Below, in pieces: positions 24,095 to 32,781 of a DNA stretch of 64,000 nucleotides. Both the position numbers and the translations under genes were made by a program. The stretch's first letter is position 1. Each line of letters starts with the position of its first letter. The notes beneath the pieces are model-generated. The model made no database searches, had not been told where the DNA came from, and saw nothing but the letters and a program-made list of their open reading frames with translations. The stretch comes from CALVGQ01 sp964369385. GTDB taxonomy: Bacteria > Bacillota_I > Bacilli_A > Erysipelotrichales > Erysipelotrichaceae. The stretch is taken from assembly GCA_964369385.1 (NCBI GenBank), contig CAYJEY010000008.1:1-64000 (forward strand), read 5' to 3'.

Positions 24095-24679
24095 ATGAAA
24101 CTAATAAAATTATTAATTACAAGCGTACTTGCCTTAAGTTTAGTGGCATGTACATCAAATGAAGGAAGTTCAGAATCAAAGTATGATCCAGCGACGTTCA
24201 CTTACGTGGAAGATTTAAGATCTTTACCAGTTGACATGATGGCATATAATGGTTTTAGTGATACGGAGCATGCATTCCGCAAACTTGGGTTTGAGGAGTC
24301 ATTTAGATTCTTTGATGAAGCAGGAACAGGTATCCTATTTTATGGATATCCAGGATGTGCAAGCTGTACTCAAGCAGTGCCAGTATTAAATGATGTTGCC
24401 AAAGAGTTAGGACAAACAATTTACTATGTTGATATTAGTGCCGAAGAATTTAAACAAGAATATGTAGATAAATTAGGCGAAGCAGCAAGTGAGTTTGTCG
24501 AGAAGGATGAAAATGGTGTACCTCAATTGTTTGTACCATTTGTGTTATCTGTAGTAAATGGAGAAGTTATCGATGCCTATACTGGAAGTATTTCTTCATC
24601 AAATGCTCAATTGAATGAAAGTGAAAGCAAGCAATTAGCAGAGATTTATCATGAGGTGTTAGAACCATTTCAAAAATAA
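24095..24679 (+). CDS. Thioredoxin-fold lipoprotein
   Basis: A 194-residue exported lipoprotein: signal peptide with lipobox LVAC, lipidated Cys19, then a Ser-rich linker. The mature domain has a thioredoxin-like active site, GYPGCASCTQAVPVLNDVA (CASC at about residues 88-91), and a later VPQLFVPFVLSVVNGEV with a cis-Pro-like position. It may act as an extracytoplasmic thiol oxidoreductase. Although 2 bp after the kinase gene, no good Shine-Dalgarno is visible beyond GTAGG, implying coupled translation. Followed by a second CxxC protein. Confidence 0.82.
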   Translation: MKLIKLLITSVLALSLVACTSNEGSSESKYDPATFTYVEDLRSLPVDMMAYNGFSDTEHAFRKLGFEESFRFFDEAGTGILFYGYPGCASCTQAVPVLNDVAKELGQTIYYVDISAEEFKQEYVDKLGEAASEFVEKDENGVPQLFVPFVLSVVNGEVIDAYTGSISSSNAQLNESESKQLAEIYHEVLEPFQK

Positions 24680-24691
24680 GGAGGAATTTCT

Positions 24692-24949
24692 ATGAAAGAA
24701 GTTACAATGTTTTATTTAGCACGTTGTCCTCACTGTAAAAATGCCAAAGCTATATTAGATGAATTATTGACAGATTCAAAATATGAAGATGTTTCAGTAA
24801 TTATGGTAGAAGAAAGTCAGCAGCCTGAAATTGCCAATGCACATGATTATTACTATGTACCAACATTTTATGTGCAAGATGAAAAAATTTGTGAAGGTGT
24901 ATTAACACGCGAACAAGTGCAAGAGGTGTTAGATAAGGCAATCGCATGA
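24692..24949 (+). CDS. Small thioredoxin/glutaredoxin-like protein
   Basis: An 85-residue cytoplasmic protein with ARCPHCKNAKAILDELL (CPHC at about residues 13-16) and a YVPTFYVQDEKICEG segment with the expected cis-proline. It looks like a minimal glutaredoxin/thioredoxin domain. AAGGAGG upstream. It lies 12 bp after the thioredoxin-like lipoprotein and overlaps the acetyltransferase by four bases. Confidence 0.82.
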   Translation: MKEVTMFYLARCPHCKNAKAILDELLTDSKYEDVSVIMVEESQQPEIANAHDYYYVPTFYVQDEKICEGVLTREQVQEVLDKAIA

Positions 24950-25398
24950 CGTTTAACTTCTTTAAAAGAAGATTTAAGGGTCCAGTTGTAGATTTAATTA
25001 GTGCATTTGACATTAAACCAAGCAAAGATAATGGCTATGTTCCCTCTTATTTTTATAACATCGTCTTACATGATACGAATGTCATAGTGGGACGTTGTGA
25101 TTTGCGAGTAGGATATAATGAAGAGTTATATTATCTTGGAAATATTGGTTATAGTGTAAGAGTTCAACATCGTGGTCATCGCTATGCTTATCACGCATGC
25201 AAAATTTTATTTCAAATTGCTAAAGAAGAATATGAAATGGATGAACTCATCATTACATGTAATCCTGATAATGTTGCATCGCTTAAAACTTTAGAGAGAT
25301 TGAGTGGGGAATATTTAGGGGTGTTTGATGTACCTAGTGATCATTATTGTTATAGCATGAAAGAATTTGAGAAGTGCATATATAGATATCAATTATAA
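24946..25398 (+). CDS. GNAT-family acetyltransferase
   Basis: A 150-residue acetyltransferase-like protein. Acetyl-CoA-binding features are IVGRCDLRVG, IGYSVRVQHRGHRYAYHACKIL (about residues 66-87) and TCNPDNVASLKTLERLSG near the C-terminus. Substrate unknown. The ATGA overlap with the previous gene indicates a single operon from the PfkB-type kinase onward. A terminator follows. Confidence 0.78.
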   Translation: MTFNFFKRRFKGPVVDLISAFDIKPSKDNGYVPSYFYNIVLHDTNVIVGRCDLRVGYNEELYYLGNIGYSVRVQHRGHRYAYHACKILFQIAKEEYEMDELIITCNPDNVASLKTLERLSGEYLGVFDVPSDHYCYSMKEFEKCIYRYQL

Positions 25399-25400
25399 AG

Positions 25401-25432
25401 TAGTGAGTAGAATAAATGCTCACTATTTTTAA
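25401..25432 (+). terminator. Intrinsic terminator after acetyltransferase
   Basis: TAGTGAG-tagaataaat-GCTCACTA followed by TTTTT; 7-bp stem. Confidence 0.75.
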
Positions 25433-25511
25433 TTGATAGGAAGAATAAGTATCTATGTCTTTTTGTGATTAAAAAGATATGATAGAATATAAAGCGAAAC
25501 TGGAGGTATAT

Positions 25512-26387
25512 ATGATTAAATTAGTTGTGAGTGATATGGATGGAACATGCTTAAATAGAAAAAGTGAAATAAGTGAATACACTAAGAATATTTTAATTCA
25601 AATGCAAAGACAAGGAGTAAAGCTTGTGTTAGCTTCAGGGAGGACTTCAAATACACTGATTCCATATTCTAAACAATTAGATATGGCTCAATATGGTGGT
25701 CATCTGATTTGCGCAAATGGGGTTTCAGTAGTGGATTGCACAAGTGAGATAGAAGAAATTAATCGTCAGTTAAATCATGAAGAATTAGTAGAATTGTTTG
25801 AATTTTTTATGAGCCAAGATACAGAAATCATGGCACAACAGAATTATATATTGCACTATCATATACCAGAGAGTTTAATGGCTTGTAAAAGGGAGTATCG
25901 CAAGCTTCATCAAATTGAACAGGATGTTCCATGGACTGGAGGTGTTCATGCACCAATTCGTGACCATCGGACGAACTATCCGACCATGATCGAAATTAAT
26001 GATAGTTCTAAGTTGCCTATGCAAGCAAATAAAATGGTAGTATGGAACGAACCAGAGCGATTAGAAGAAATAGTACAAGCGTGTAAATCGAAGTTCAATG
26101 ATCGTTTTTGTTTCCATCGGACAACACCACTGTGGCTAGAATGTATGCCACAGGGAATTACGAAAGGAAATGCCATTGCGGTACTACAAAAGCAATTGGG
26201 AATAAGCCCAGAGGAAACATTAGTGTTTGGTGATGGAGAGAATGATGCGAGTATGTTTGCCTATGGTCATGCCGTAGCGATGCAAAATTCTATGGATAGT
26301 GTAAAAGAACTTGCCGATGAAATTGGTGGACATCACAATGAAGATGGCGTTGCAAAATACATCGAAAAGTATGTAATTAATCAATAA
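25512..26387 (+). CDS. Cof-type HAD-family phosphatase
   Basis: A 291-residue haloacid dehalogenase phosphatase with a C2B-type cap. Motif I is SDMDGTCLN (about residues 6-14), motif II LASGRTS, and motif IV GDGENDASMF (about 241-250). Such enzymes dephosphorylate sugar phosphates or cofactors such as FMN; substrate unknown. ATG 25512 follows TGGAGG (25501-25506); an in-frame ATG 11 codons earlier has no ribosome binding site. It appears monocistronic. Confidence 0.88.
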   Translation: MIKLVVSDMDGTCLNRKSEISEYTKNILIQMQRQGVKLVLASGRTSNTLIPYSKQLDMAQYGGHLICANGVSVVDCTSEIEEINRQLNHEELVELFEFFMSQDTEIMAQQNYILHYHIPESLMACKREYRKLHQIEQDVPWTGGVHAPIRDHRTNYPTMIEINDSSKLPMQANKMVVWNEPERLEEIVQACKSKFNDRFCFHRTTPLWLECMPQGITKGNAIAVLQKQLGISPEETLVFGDGENDASMFAYGHAVAMQNSMDSVKELADEIGGHHNEDGVAKYIEKYVINQ

Positions 26388-26395
26388 TATATCGA

Positions 26396-26426
26396 GTCTC
26401 ATGCTAGAATAGTGTGAGATTTTTTA
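26396..26426 (+). terminator. Intrinsic terminator after HAD gene
   Basis: GTCTCA-tgctagaatag-TGTGAGAT followed by TTTTT; a short stem with a large loop. Confidence 0.6.
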
Positions 26427-26462
26427 TTTATGAAAATGAAATAGAATAAGAATGTGATAAAA

Positions 26463-26480
26463 TAGTTGCATACGCAACTA
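26463..26480. promoter_or_regulatory. MarR-type operator overlapping the marR promoter
   Basis: TAGTTGC-ATAC-GCAACTA, a perfect 7-bp inverted repeat of the TTGCnnnnGCAA type used by many MarR proteins. Its first base overlaps the -10 element TAAAAT (26458-26463), so binding would block transcription of the regulator and the exporter genes behind it. Confidence 0.7.
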
Positions 26481-26492
26481 AAAGGAGATTCT

Positions 26493-26909
26493 ATGATTAG
26501 TAAACATATAAATCGGATTTATCGATATGGAAATGCTTACCGTGGAGGACAACTCAAAAGTGTTGAGTTAGGCGGTATGTCGCAAACTTATTTGATGATC
26601 ATTGCCCATCATCCAGGATGTACGCAAGATAGTTTAGCCAATAAGATGATGGTTAATAAAAGCAATGTGACAAGAAGAATGAAAAGGCTTGAAGATGAAG
26701 GGTATATTTATCGTCAAGTGAATGAAGATGATCGACGTAGTTTTTTTATTTTTCCAACACAAAAGACAATCGATCTTTTGCCTGAAATGGGAGAAATAAA
26801 GCGGCGATGGGATGAAATACTAATGGCATCATTGAATGAAGAAGAGAGAGCAATGTTTAATACATTATTGCGAAGAATTGAACAACATGCTAAAGGGGAG
26901 ATAGAATGA
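26493..26909 (+). CDS. MarR-family transcriptional regulator
   Basis: A 138-residue winged-helix regulator. The DNA-recognition region reads TQDSLANKMMVNKSNVTRRMKRLEDEGYIYRQVNEDDRRS in pieces from about residue 47 to 88, with the wing R-x-x-D-D-R-R. AAAGGAGA upstream of ATG 26493 fixes the start; an in-frame ATG at 26466 lies inside the operator. It overlaps the first ABC gene by four bases (ATGA) and probably represses the whole operon from the palindrome upstream. Confidence 0.9.
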   Translation: MISKHINRIYRYGNAYRGGQLKSVELGGMSQTYLMIIAHHPGCTQDSLANKMMVNKSNVTRRMKRLEDEGYIYRQVNEDDRRSFFIFPTQKTIDLLPEMGEIKRRWDEILMASLNEEERAMFNTLLRRIEQHAKGEIE

Positions 26910-28621
26910 CGTTATTACTAAAGTATTTAAAACCATATCGACTAGGAATGTGTGTGGGAGCATTTTTTAAATTGTTTGCAGCATTTATGGACTTGGTATT
27001 ACCTATGATTTTATCTTATATGATTGATGATATTGTGCCACAATCCAATGTTGACTTAATTATATATTGGAGTGGAGTAATGGTTATCTGTTCTATGCTT
27101 GCGATAGTGACCAACTTAAAGGCAAATCAGATGGCCTCAAAAGTATCACGCGATGCAACAGAAAACATACGTAATGATCTGTTTGGGAAAGTCATGTCAC
27201 TATCCTCTAGTCAATTTGATGCACTGACTATTCCATCTATTGAAATTCGTTTAACTTCGGATACTTACAATATCCATCGTACGATTAGTATGCTTCAGCG
27301 AATTGGTTTACGTGCTCCTTTTTTATTGATTGGTGGAATCGTGATGACCCTTCTCATGGAGCCAATATTGGCGATGGTGATGATTCTTATGTTGCCGCTA
27401 CTCTCAATTATTATTATGTATATTAGTAAAAAAGGGATTCCGATGTATAAGGGCGTACAGGAAAGTTACGATCGCTTGATTCGAGTTGTACGTGAAAATA
27501 TAAGTGGTATACGTGTCATCAAGGCGCTTTCAAAAGAAGAATTTGAACGGGATCGCTTCGCTCACTTAAATTCTAATGCAGTAAAAAAAGAAATTGAGGT
27601 TGGACGTTTAATGTCATTAACGAATCCACTCATGAATTTCTTTCTTAATGGTGGATTAGTATTAGTTATTGTCGTAGGTGCATTTGTTGTAGCACAAGGT
27701 TGGGCTCAAACAGGAGTAATTATTGCCTTTATGACATATTTTACAATTATTTTAAATGCCATGCTTTCAATGACACGTATCTTTGTGATGACTTCAAAAG
27801 CGACTGCATCGGCAAAACGTATTCAAGAAGTACTTGAATTACCAGAAGACTTACAAGTGATTGAAAAACCACAGATTCATGAAGATGCTCATATTGTGTT
27901 TGATCAAGTCAGTTTTTCATACCAAAAAAAGAAGCACGATGTAAAAGAAATTTCATTTACTTTAAATCGAGGAGAAACACTTGGAATTATTGGTGCAACG
28001 GGTAGTGGAAAGAGTACAATCATCTCATTGTTGATGCGTTTTTATGATGTAGATCATGGAGAAATTCGTATTGATGGGCAACCACTACAGTCAATTGAAC
28101 GTCAAAAACTTCATACGATGTTTGGTGTTGCACTACAAAATGATTTTGTGATTAGTGAGAGCATATTGGATAACATTAGCTTTGGGCGTGAGCTTGAACA
28201 TTCGCAAATTGAGGTTGCAGCTCGTAGTGCTCAGGCAATTGATTTTATACAAGATTTAGACGATCGTTTTGATCATCGAGTAAGTGCAAGGGGGACAAAT
28301 TTAAGTGGTGGACAGAAACAAAGATTACTTGTCGCAAGAGCTTTAGCAAGCCATCCTGATGTGCTTATCCTAGATGATTCAAGTAGTGCTCTTGACTATA
28401 AAACTGATGCAAAACTAAGGAAGCAGTTAAAAGAAAACTATCAAGATGTCACAACTGTGATTGTTGCCCAAAGAGTGAGTTCAATTCAACATGCAGATAA
28501 GATATTGGTGTTGGAGCAAGGAAGTATGATTGGCTATGGATCACATCAATACTTACTTGAGACATGTGAATATTATCGATTCATACATGAATCACAAATG
28601 GGAGGTGAACTAAGTGAATAA
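26906..28621 (+). CDS. ABC exporter subunit with degenerate ATPase site
   Basis: A 571-residue half-transporter: six membrane helices (residues 1-310), then an ATPase domain with Walker A GATGSGKST (about 363-371), signature LSGGQKQR and Walker B VLILDDSSSALD. The residue after the Walker B Asp is Asp, not the catalytic Glu, which marks the degenerate site of heterodimeric type IV exporters (BmrC/LmrC/TM287 type). Its partner is the next gene, overlapping by eight bases. Substrate unknown; drug or lipid export under MarR control is the usual pattern. Confidence 0.9.
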   Translation: MTLLLKYLKPYRLGMCVGAFFKLFAAFMDLVLPMILSYMIDDIVPQSNVDLIIYWSGVMVICSMLAIVTNLKANQMASKVSRDATENIRNDLFGKVMSLSSSQFDALTIPSIEIRLTSDTYNIHRTISMLQRIGLRAPFLLIGGIVMTLLMEPILAMVMILMLPLLSIIIMYISKKGIPMYKGVQESYDRLIRVVRENISGIRVIKALSKEEFERDRFAHLNSNAVKKEIEVGRLMSLTNPLMNFFLNGGLVLVIVVGAFVVAQGWAQTGVIIAFMTYFTIILNAMLSMTRIFVMTSKATASAKRIQEVLELPEDLQVIEKPQIHEDAHIVFDQVSFSYQKKKHDVKEISFTLNRGETLGIIGATGSGKSTIISLLMRFYDVDHGEIRIDGQPLQSIERQKLHTMFGVALQNDFVISESILDNISFGRELEHSQIEVAARSAQAIDFIQDLDDRFDHRVSARGTNLSGGQKQRLLVARALASHPDVLILDDSSSALDYKTDAKLRKQLKENYQDVTTVIVAQRVSSIQHADKILVLEQGSMIGYGSHQYLLETCEYYRFIHESQMGGELSE

Positions 28622-30392
28622 AGGTGGAAATCAACCACGTGGAAAAGTAGAAAAACCAAAAGATGTAAAACGAGTACTCTCTCGCTTAGGAACATATGTT
28701 TTTCGCTACCGTGCTTTATTTATCGGTTGCCTCATTCTTACCATGATTAGTAATTTAATTAATTTGATCGGACCTTACTTAGCGGGTGAGGCCATTGATG
28801 CGATCAGTTTAAATAGTACTGTGAATTTTGAGCGAGTATTTCAAATTGCAGTGCTCATGTTGATACTATATTTTGTGTCATCACTGATGGCGTATGTACT
28901 TGGGGTTTTATCACTCCGCTTTTCACAACGCATCGTCCAACAAATGCGTAAAGAGGTATTTGAAAAGATTACAAAACTTCCAGTAGGATACTTTGATTCG
29001 CATCAAGCCGGAGATATTATGAGTCGCATATCATATGATATCGATACGATCAATGTGTCATTATCGAATGATATCATTCAGATTTCTACAAGCGTGATTA
29101 CAGTTGTTGGGAGTTTTATTATGATGTTGAGTTTATCGCAAGAATTGGTGATAATCTTCTTCTTTACGGTACCACTGGCTATGTTGTTTACACGTTTCAT
29201 CACAAAAAAAATCAAGCCACTATTCCAACGACGCTCAGCCTATTTAGGAGAGCTCAATGGTTTTGTGGAAGAAGTGATTATTGGTCAAAAGACAATCAAG
29301 GCCTATCACCAAGAAGAAATGATGACAAAGCGTTTCAAAGAGTTCAATGCGAATGCGGTTGAGGCTTATTATAAGTCAGACTATTTGGGAACACTTACTG
29401 GTTCTACAATTAATTTTATCAATAATATTTCACTTACCTTAGTGAGTGGTTATGGGGCCTTTTTATACTTGAGTGGCATTTTAAATGTAGGGACACTTTC
29501 ATCATTTGTGCTTTACTCACGTAGATTTTCTGGTCCAATTAATGAAATGGCCAATATTATGAGTGAGATTCAATCTTCCATTGCTGCTGCAGAGCGTGTG
29601 TTTCGTTTCCTAGATGAAAAAACAGAAACAGCAGACTTAGCTCATTGTCAAAATTTAAGTGATGCTAAGGGAGATGTTAAGTTTGAACATGTGAGGTTTG
29701 GCTATGTAGAAGATCGTGTTGTAATACATGATTTAAACTTAAAAATAGAAGCTGGAAGCGTATGTGCTATTGTAGGTCCAACAGGGGCTGGAAAGACAAC
29801 GATGATTAACTTATTGATGCGCTTCTATGATCCACAAAGTGGGACAATTTCCCTTGATGGACATCAACTTCAAGATTTGACGCGCTCAAGTGTTCGTGCA
29901 AATTATGCAATGGTACTTCAAGATACTTGGCTTTTCCAAGGTACTATTTTCGAGAACATTGTCTATGGTCGAGAAGGGGCAACGCGTGATGAAGTGATCG
30001 AAGCCGCAAAAGCCGCCAACATCCATGAAACGATTGTCAAGTATCCTAAAGGCTATGATACACTCATTAATGAAGAGGGGTTAAATATTTCGGCTGGGCA
30101 AAAACAGATGATTACTATTGCCCGTGCCATGTTGATGAATAGTCCCATGTTGATTCTTGATGAAGCAACGAGTAATGTTGATACACATACTGAACAAAAG
30201 ATTCAAGCGGCAATGCAAAAGCTCATGCGCGGGAAGACTTCATTTGTGATTGCCCATCGTTTATCAACAATTCAAAATGCTGATTTAATTCTAGTGGTTC
30301 AGCAAGGTGAAATTATTGAAAAAGGTAACCATGAAAGTTTACTTCAAGCTAAGGGATTATACGCTAACTTATATAATTCGCAGTTCGAATAG
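28614..30392 (+). CDS. ABC exporter subunit with catalytic ATPase site
   Basis: A 592-residue half-transporter with a basic N-terminal extension of about 30 residues, six membrane helices and an ATPase domain: Walker A GPTGAGKTT (about 389-397), Walker B MLILDEATSNVD with the catalytic Glu, and His-switch AHRLST. Its signature motif is ISAGQKQM instead of LSGGQ, which is expected of the partner facing the degenerate site. The two genes therefore make one heterodimer with a single working ATPase site. GGAGGTGAACTAA inside the previous gene provides the ribosome binding site. Confidence 0.92.
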   Translation: MNKGGNQPRGKVEKPKDVKRVLSRLGTYVFRYRALFIGCLILTMISNLINLIGPYLAGEAIDAISLNSTVNFERVFQIAVLMLILYFVSSLMAYVLGVLSLRFSQRIVQQMRKEVFEKITKLPVGYFDSHQAGDIMSRISYDIDTINVSLSNDIIQISTSVITVVGSFIMMLSLSQELVIIFFFTVPLAMLFTRFITKKIKPLFQRRSAYLGELNGFVEEVIIGQKTIKAYHQEEMMTKRFKEFNANAVEAYYKSDYLGTLTGSTINFINNISLTLVSGYGAFLYLSGILNVGTLSSFVLYSRRFSGPINEMANIMSEIQSSIAAAERVFRFLDEKTETADLAHCQNLSDAKGDVKFEHVRFGYVEDRVVIHDLNLKIEAGSVCAIVGPTGAGKTTMINLLMRFYDPQSGTISLDGHQLQDLTRSSVRANYAMVLQDTWLFQGTIFENIVYGREGATRDEVIEAAKAANIHETIVKYPKGYDTLINEEGLNISAGQKQMITIARAMLMNSPMLILDEATSNVDTHTEQKIQAAMQKLMRGKTSFVIAHRLSTIQNADLILVVQQGEIIEKGNHESLLQAKGLYANLYNSQFE

Positions 30393-30446
30393 ATTGAGTT
30401 TCAATTCAAAATTGTGTAAACTAATACTAATGATTGGAGAATAGAT

Positions 30447-30959
30447 ATGCATAGAATCGCAAAATTTGAGAAAGTTAGCTTTGAACAGTTTAAAAAAGAT
30501 TGGCAGGATACATTTGAGCATGCAAGTATTGAAGAAATTCAAGCGCTATATGAGCAAGTAAGTATTCCTCAACGGGCAACTGTAGGTTCGGCTGGATATG
30601 ATTTTAAAACAGTAATACCAATTGAATTGGCACCACAAGAGAGTGCAAAAATCCCAACTGGTATTCGTGCTTCAATTGAACAGGGATGGGTACTTCAAGT
30701 ATTTCCTCGCTCAGGACTTGGATTTAAATATCGTCTTCAGTTAAATAATACAGTTGGCATTATTGATAGTGATTATTATTGTTCAGATAATGAAGGGCAT
30801 ATTTTTATTAAAATTACCAATGATACAAATGAAAATAAAACACTTTCATTGAAAGTGCAGGATGGTTTTGCCCAAGGAATCTTTTTACCTTTTGGGATTA
30901 CGGAAGATGATGCATGTGATGGAGTTAGAAATGGAGGATTTGGCAGTACGTCAAAGTAA
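30447..30959 (+). CDS. dut: dUTP diphosphatase
   Basis: Trimeric-type dUTPase, 170 residues, hydrolysing dUTP to dUMP and so keeping uracil out of DNA. The five motifs are seen: VGSAGYDF (about 47-54), PRSGLGFKY (about 89-97), GIIDSDYYC (about 108-116), DGFAQGIF (about 142-149) and the C-terminal NGGFGST. An N-terminal extension of about 40 residues (rich in Glu, Phe and Lys) precedes motif I and is longer than in the minimal enzymes. TTGGAGA upstream supports the start. Separated by only five bases from the aminopeptidase gene. Confidence 0.93.
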   Translation: MHRIAKFEKVSFEQFKKDWQDTFEHASIEEIQALYEQVSIPQRATVGSAGYDFKTVIPIELAPQESAKIPTGIRASIEQGWVLQVFPRSGLGFKYRLQLNNTVGIIDSDYYCSDNEGHIFIKITNDTNENKTLSLKVQDGFAQGIFLPFGITEDDACDGVRNGGFGSTSK

Positions 30960-30964
30960 AAAAT

Positions 30965-32272
30965 ATGAAAAATTATATTGAAGAATGTGCAAGTTTTATT
31001 AATGCGAGTGCAACTGCATTCCATGCAATTGGAAATATTGCAAAAGAATTAAAAGAAGCAGGATATGAAGAAGTAAAAGAATCACAAACATGGAAGATCA
31101 ATAAAGGTGGAAAATACTACGTTGTGCGTAATTCTACAAGTGTAATTGCCTTTCAAGTAGGAAGTGATGTTGACCAATTAAGTTTCAATGTTTGTGCAAG
31201 TCACTCTGATGTATGTAGTTTTAAAATTAAACCAAAGACAGTTATTCAGAAGCAAGGTTATGTACAACTCAACACAGAAGGATATGGTGGAATGTTGTGC
31301 AGTACATGGATGGATCGTCCACTAAGTATTGCCGGTAGGGCCATGGTGCGCGAGGGAAAACGTATCGTAGAAAAAATGTTTGATACGAAAGAACCTTGTT
31401 GCCTTATCCCAAATATGGCAGCCCATATCAATCGTGGGGCAAATGAGGGAATGAACTTCAATAAGCAAGTAGATATGTTACCATTGATTGGATTAGATCA
31501 AGCTGATTTTAATTTTGAGGCATTCTTGGCAAAACACTTAGGGGTAGAAGCTGATCAAATTTCATTTTATGATGCTTACCTAGCGAACCCACAAGTGTGT
31601 ACAGTGTGGGGGTCAGAAAAAGAGTTTTTCTCAGGACCGCGCTTAGATGATATGCAAATGGCATACACATCTCTTGCAGGATTTTTAGAGAGTGAAAATA
31701 CAAAGTCAATCAATGTGTATTGTTGCTTCGATAATGAAGAGGTAGGAAGTCGTACTCGTCAGGGTGCAGCATCTACATTCCTTAAAGAAACAATGAAACG
31801 TATTGTGTATGGTTTAGAGCAAGATAATGATGCTTACTATGCAAGCTTAGCGCGTTCATTTATGGTATCGTGTGATAATGCGCATGCATTACATCCAAAC
31901 CATCCAGAAAAGGCAGATCAGTTAAACTGCCCAAAAATGAATAAAGGGCTTGTGGTAAAATTCAATGCAGCACAAAGCTATACAACAGACAGTTTAAGTG
32001 CAGCTTATTTCCATGAGATTTGTAAGAAAGTGAATGTACCAATTCAAACATTCACAAATCGTAGCGATTTACCAGGTGGAGGAACACTAGGGAATATTTC
32101 GACAATGCAAGTGAGTATTCCTTCAGTAGATATTGGGATTGCCCAACTTGCCATGCATTCAACGTACGAGACTTCAGGATCTAAAGACATTGATTATGCT
32201 GTAGAGGCGATGAAATCATTCTTTAGTGCAACGATTGTCTTAGATGAAGAAAATGCTTATTTAATAGATTAA
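30965..32272 (+). CDS. M18-family aminopeptidase
   Basis: A 435-residue zinc aminopeptidase of the M18 (aspartyl aminopeptidase/ApeB) family. Metal-site residues lie in CASHSDVCSFKIKP (about residues 77-90), FSGPRLDDMQM (about 223-233), CFDNEEVGSRTRQGA (about 257-271) and the C-terminal MQVSIPSVDIGIAQLAMHS. Substrate preference is likely acidic or neutral N-terminal residues; not decidable here. It starts 5 bp after dut with no strong Shine-Dalgarno, so translation is likely coupled. It ends in a bidirectional terminator. Confidence 0.92.
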   Translation: MKNYIEECASFINASATAFHAIGNIAKELKEAGYEEVKESQTWKINKGGKYYVVRNSTSVIAFQVGSDVDQLSFNVCASHSDVCSFKIKPKTVIQKQGYVQLNTEGYGGMLCSTWMDRPLSIAGRAMVREGKRIVEKMFDTKEPCCLIPNMAAHINRGANEGMNFNKQVDMLPLIGLDQADFNFEAFLAKHLGVEADQISFYDAYLANPQVCTVWGSEKEFFSGPRLDDMQMAYTSLAGFLESENTKSINVYCCFDNEEVGSRTRQGAASTFLKETMKRIVYGLEQDNDAYYASLARSFMVSCDNAHALHPNHPEKADQLNCPKMNKGLVVKFNAAQSYTTDSLSAAYFHEICKKVNVPIQTFTNRSDLPGGGTLGNISTMQVSIPSVDIGIAQLAMHSTYETSGSKDIDYAVEAMKSFFSATIVLDEENAYLID

Positions 32273-32314
32273 GAAGAAGAGTCACTTGGGATTAGCCAAG
32301 TGACTCTTTGTGTA
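32273..32314. terminator. Bidirectional terminator between aminopeptidase and UPF0303 genes
   Basis: AAGAGTCACTTGG-gattag-CCAAGTGACTCTT, a perfect 13-bp stem, overlapping the 3' end of the minus-strand gene. Confidence 0.9.
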
Positions 32315-32762
32315 TTACATGTTGTAGTGCTTTCATCGCTAAAGCATGATCTTCTGGTTGGGATAAACCACTAATGCTAATTGCACCAATGACACCGACT
32401 CCTTGGATACGTATCGGGAATCCTCCTTGGTGAATAGCATAGTCTTTGATATCATAGCCAAATTTAGTAGAAAGTAGTTGAATTTCATTTTTGAGCAAAC
32501 ACTGAACGTATTTTGTGCTATGTTGAAATTGAAGTACCGTATTTCTTTTTCTTCTTAGCCAATTGATGTGATCGGGTGCACAGGCATCATTGAGAAATTG
32601 AAAGAGAACACGCTGATTTGCATATATTTCAATACCGATGCTGCTTTGACTATGTAGAGCTAATGAAGCAACATAGTTCCCTATACTTAGTGCTGTTTTT
32701 GCATCAAAAGTTTTAAGTTCAAATTGGAGCTCCTCTTGTGCTAATTGTTCTAATGTGTCCAT
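32292..32762 (-). CDS. UPF0303 / GlcG-HbpS-like protein
   Basis: A 156-residue cytoplasmic protein of the heme-degrading-domain (GlcG/HbpS, UPF0303) family, with GNYVASLALHSQSSIGIEIY, NWLRRKRNTVLQF and the C-terminal HQGGFPIRIQGVGVIGAISISGL. Family members bind small ligands or heme, and the function here is unknown. ATG at 32762 is chosen because GGAGG lies 5 nt upstream on the minus strand; longer readings of the frame overlap the GntR gene. It follows the GntR gene in one operon. Confidence 0.85.
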   Translation of the reverse strand: MDTLEQLAQEELQFELKTFDAKTALSIGNYVASLALHSQSSIGIEIYANQRVLFQFLNDACAPDHINWLRRKRNTVLQFQHSTKYVQCLLKNEIQLLSTKFGYDIKDYAIHQGGFPIRIQGVGVIGAISISGLSQPEDHALAMKALQHVIHKESLG

Positions 32763-32781
32763 AGTATCCTCCATTCTATAA

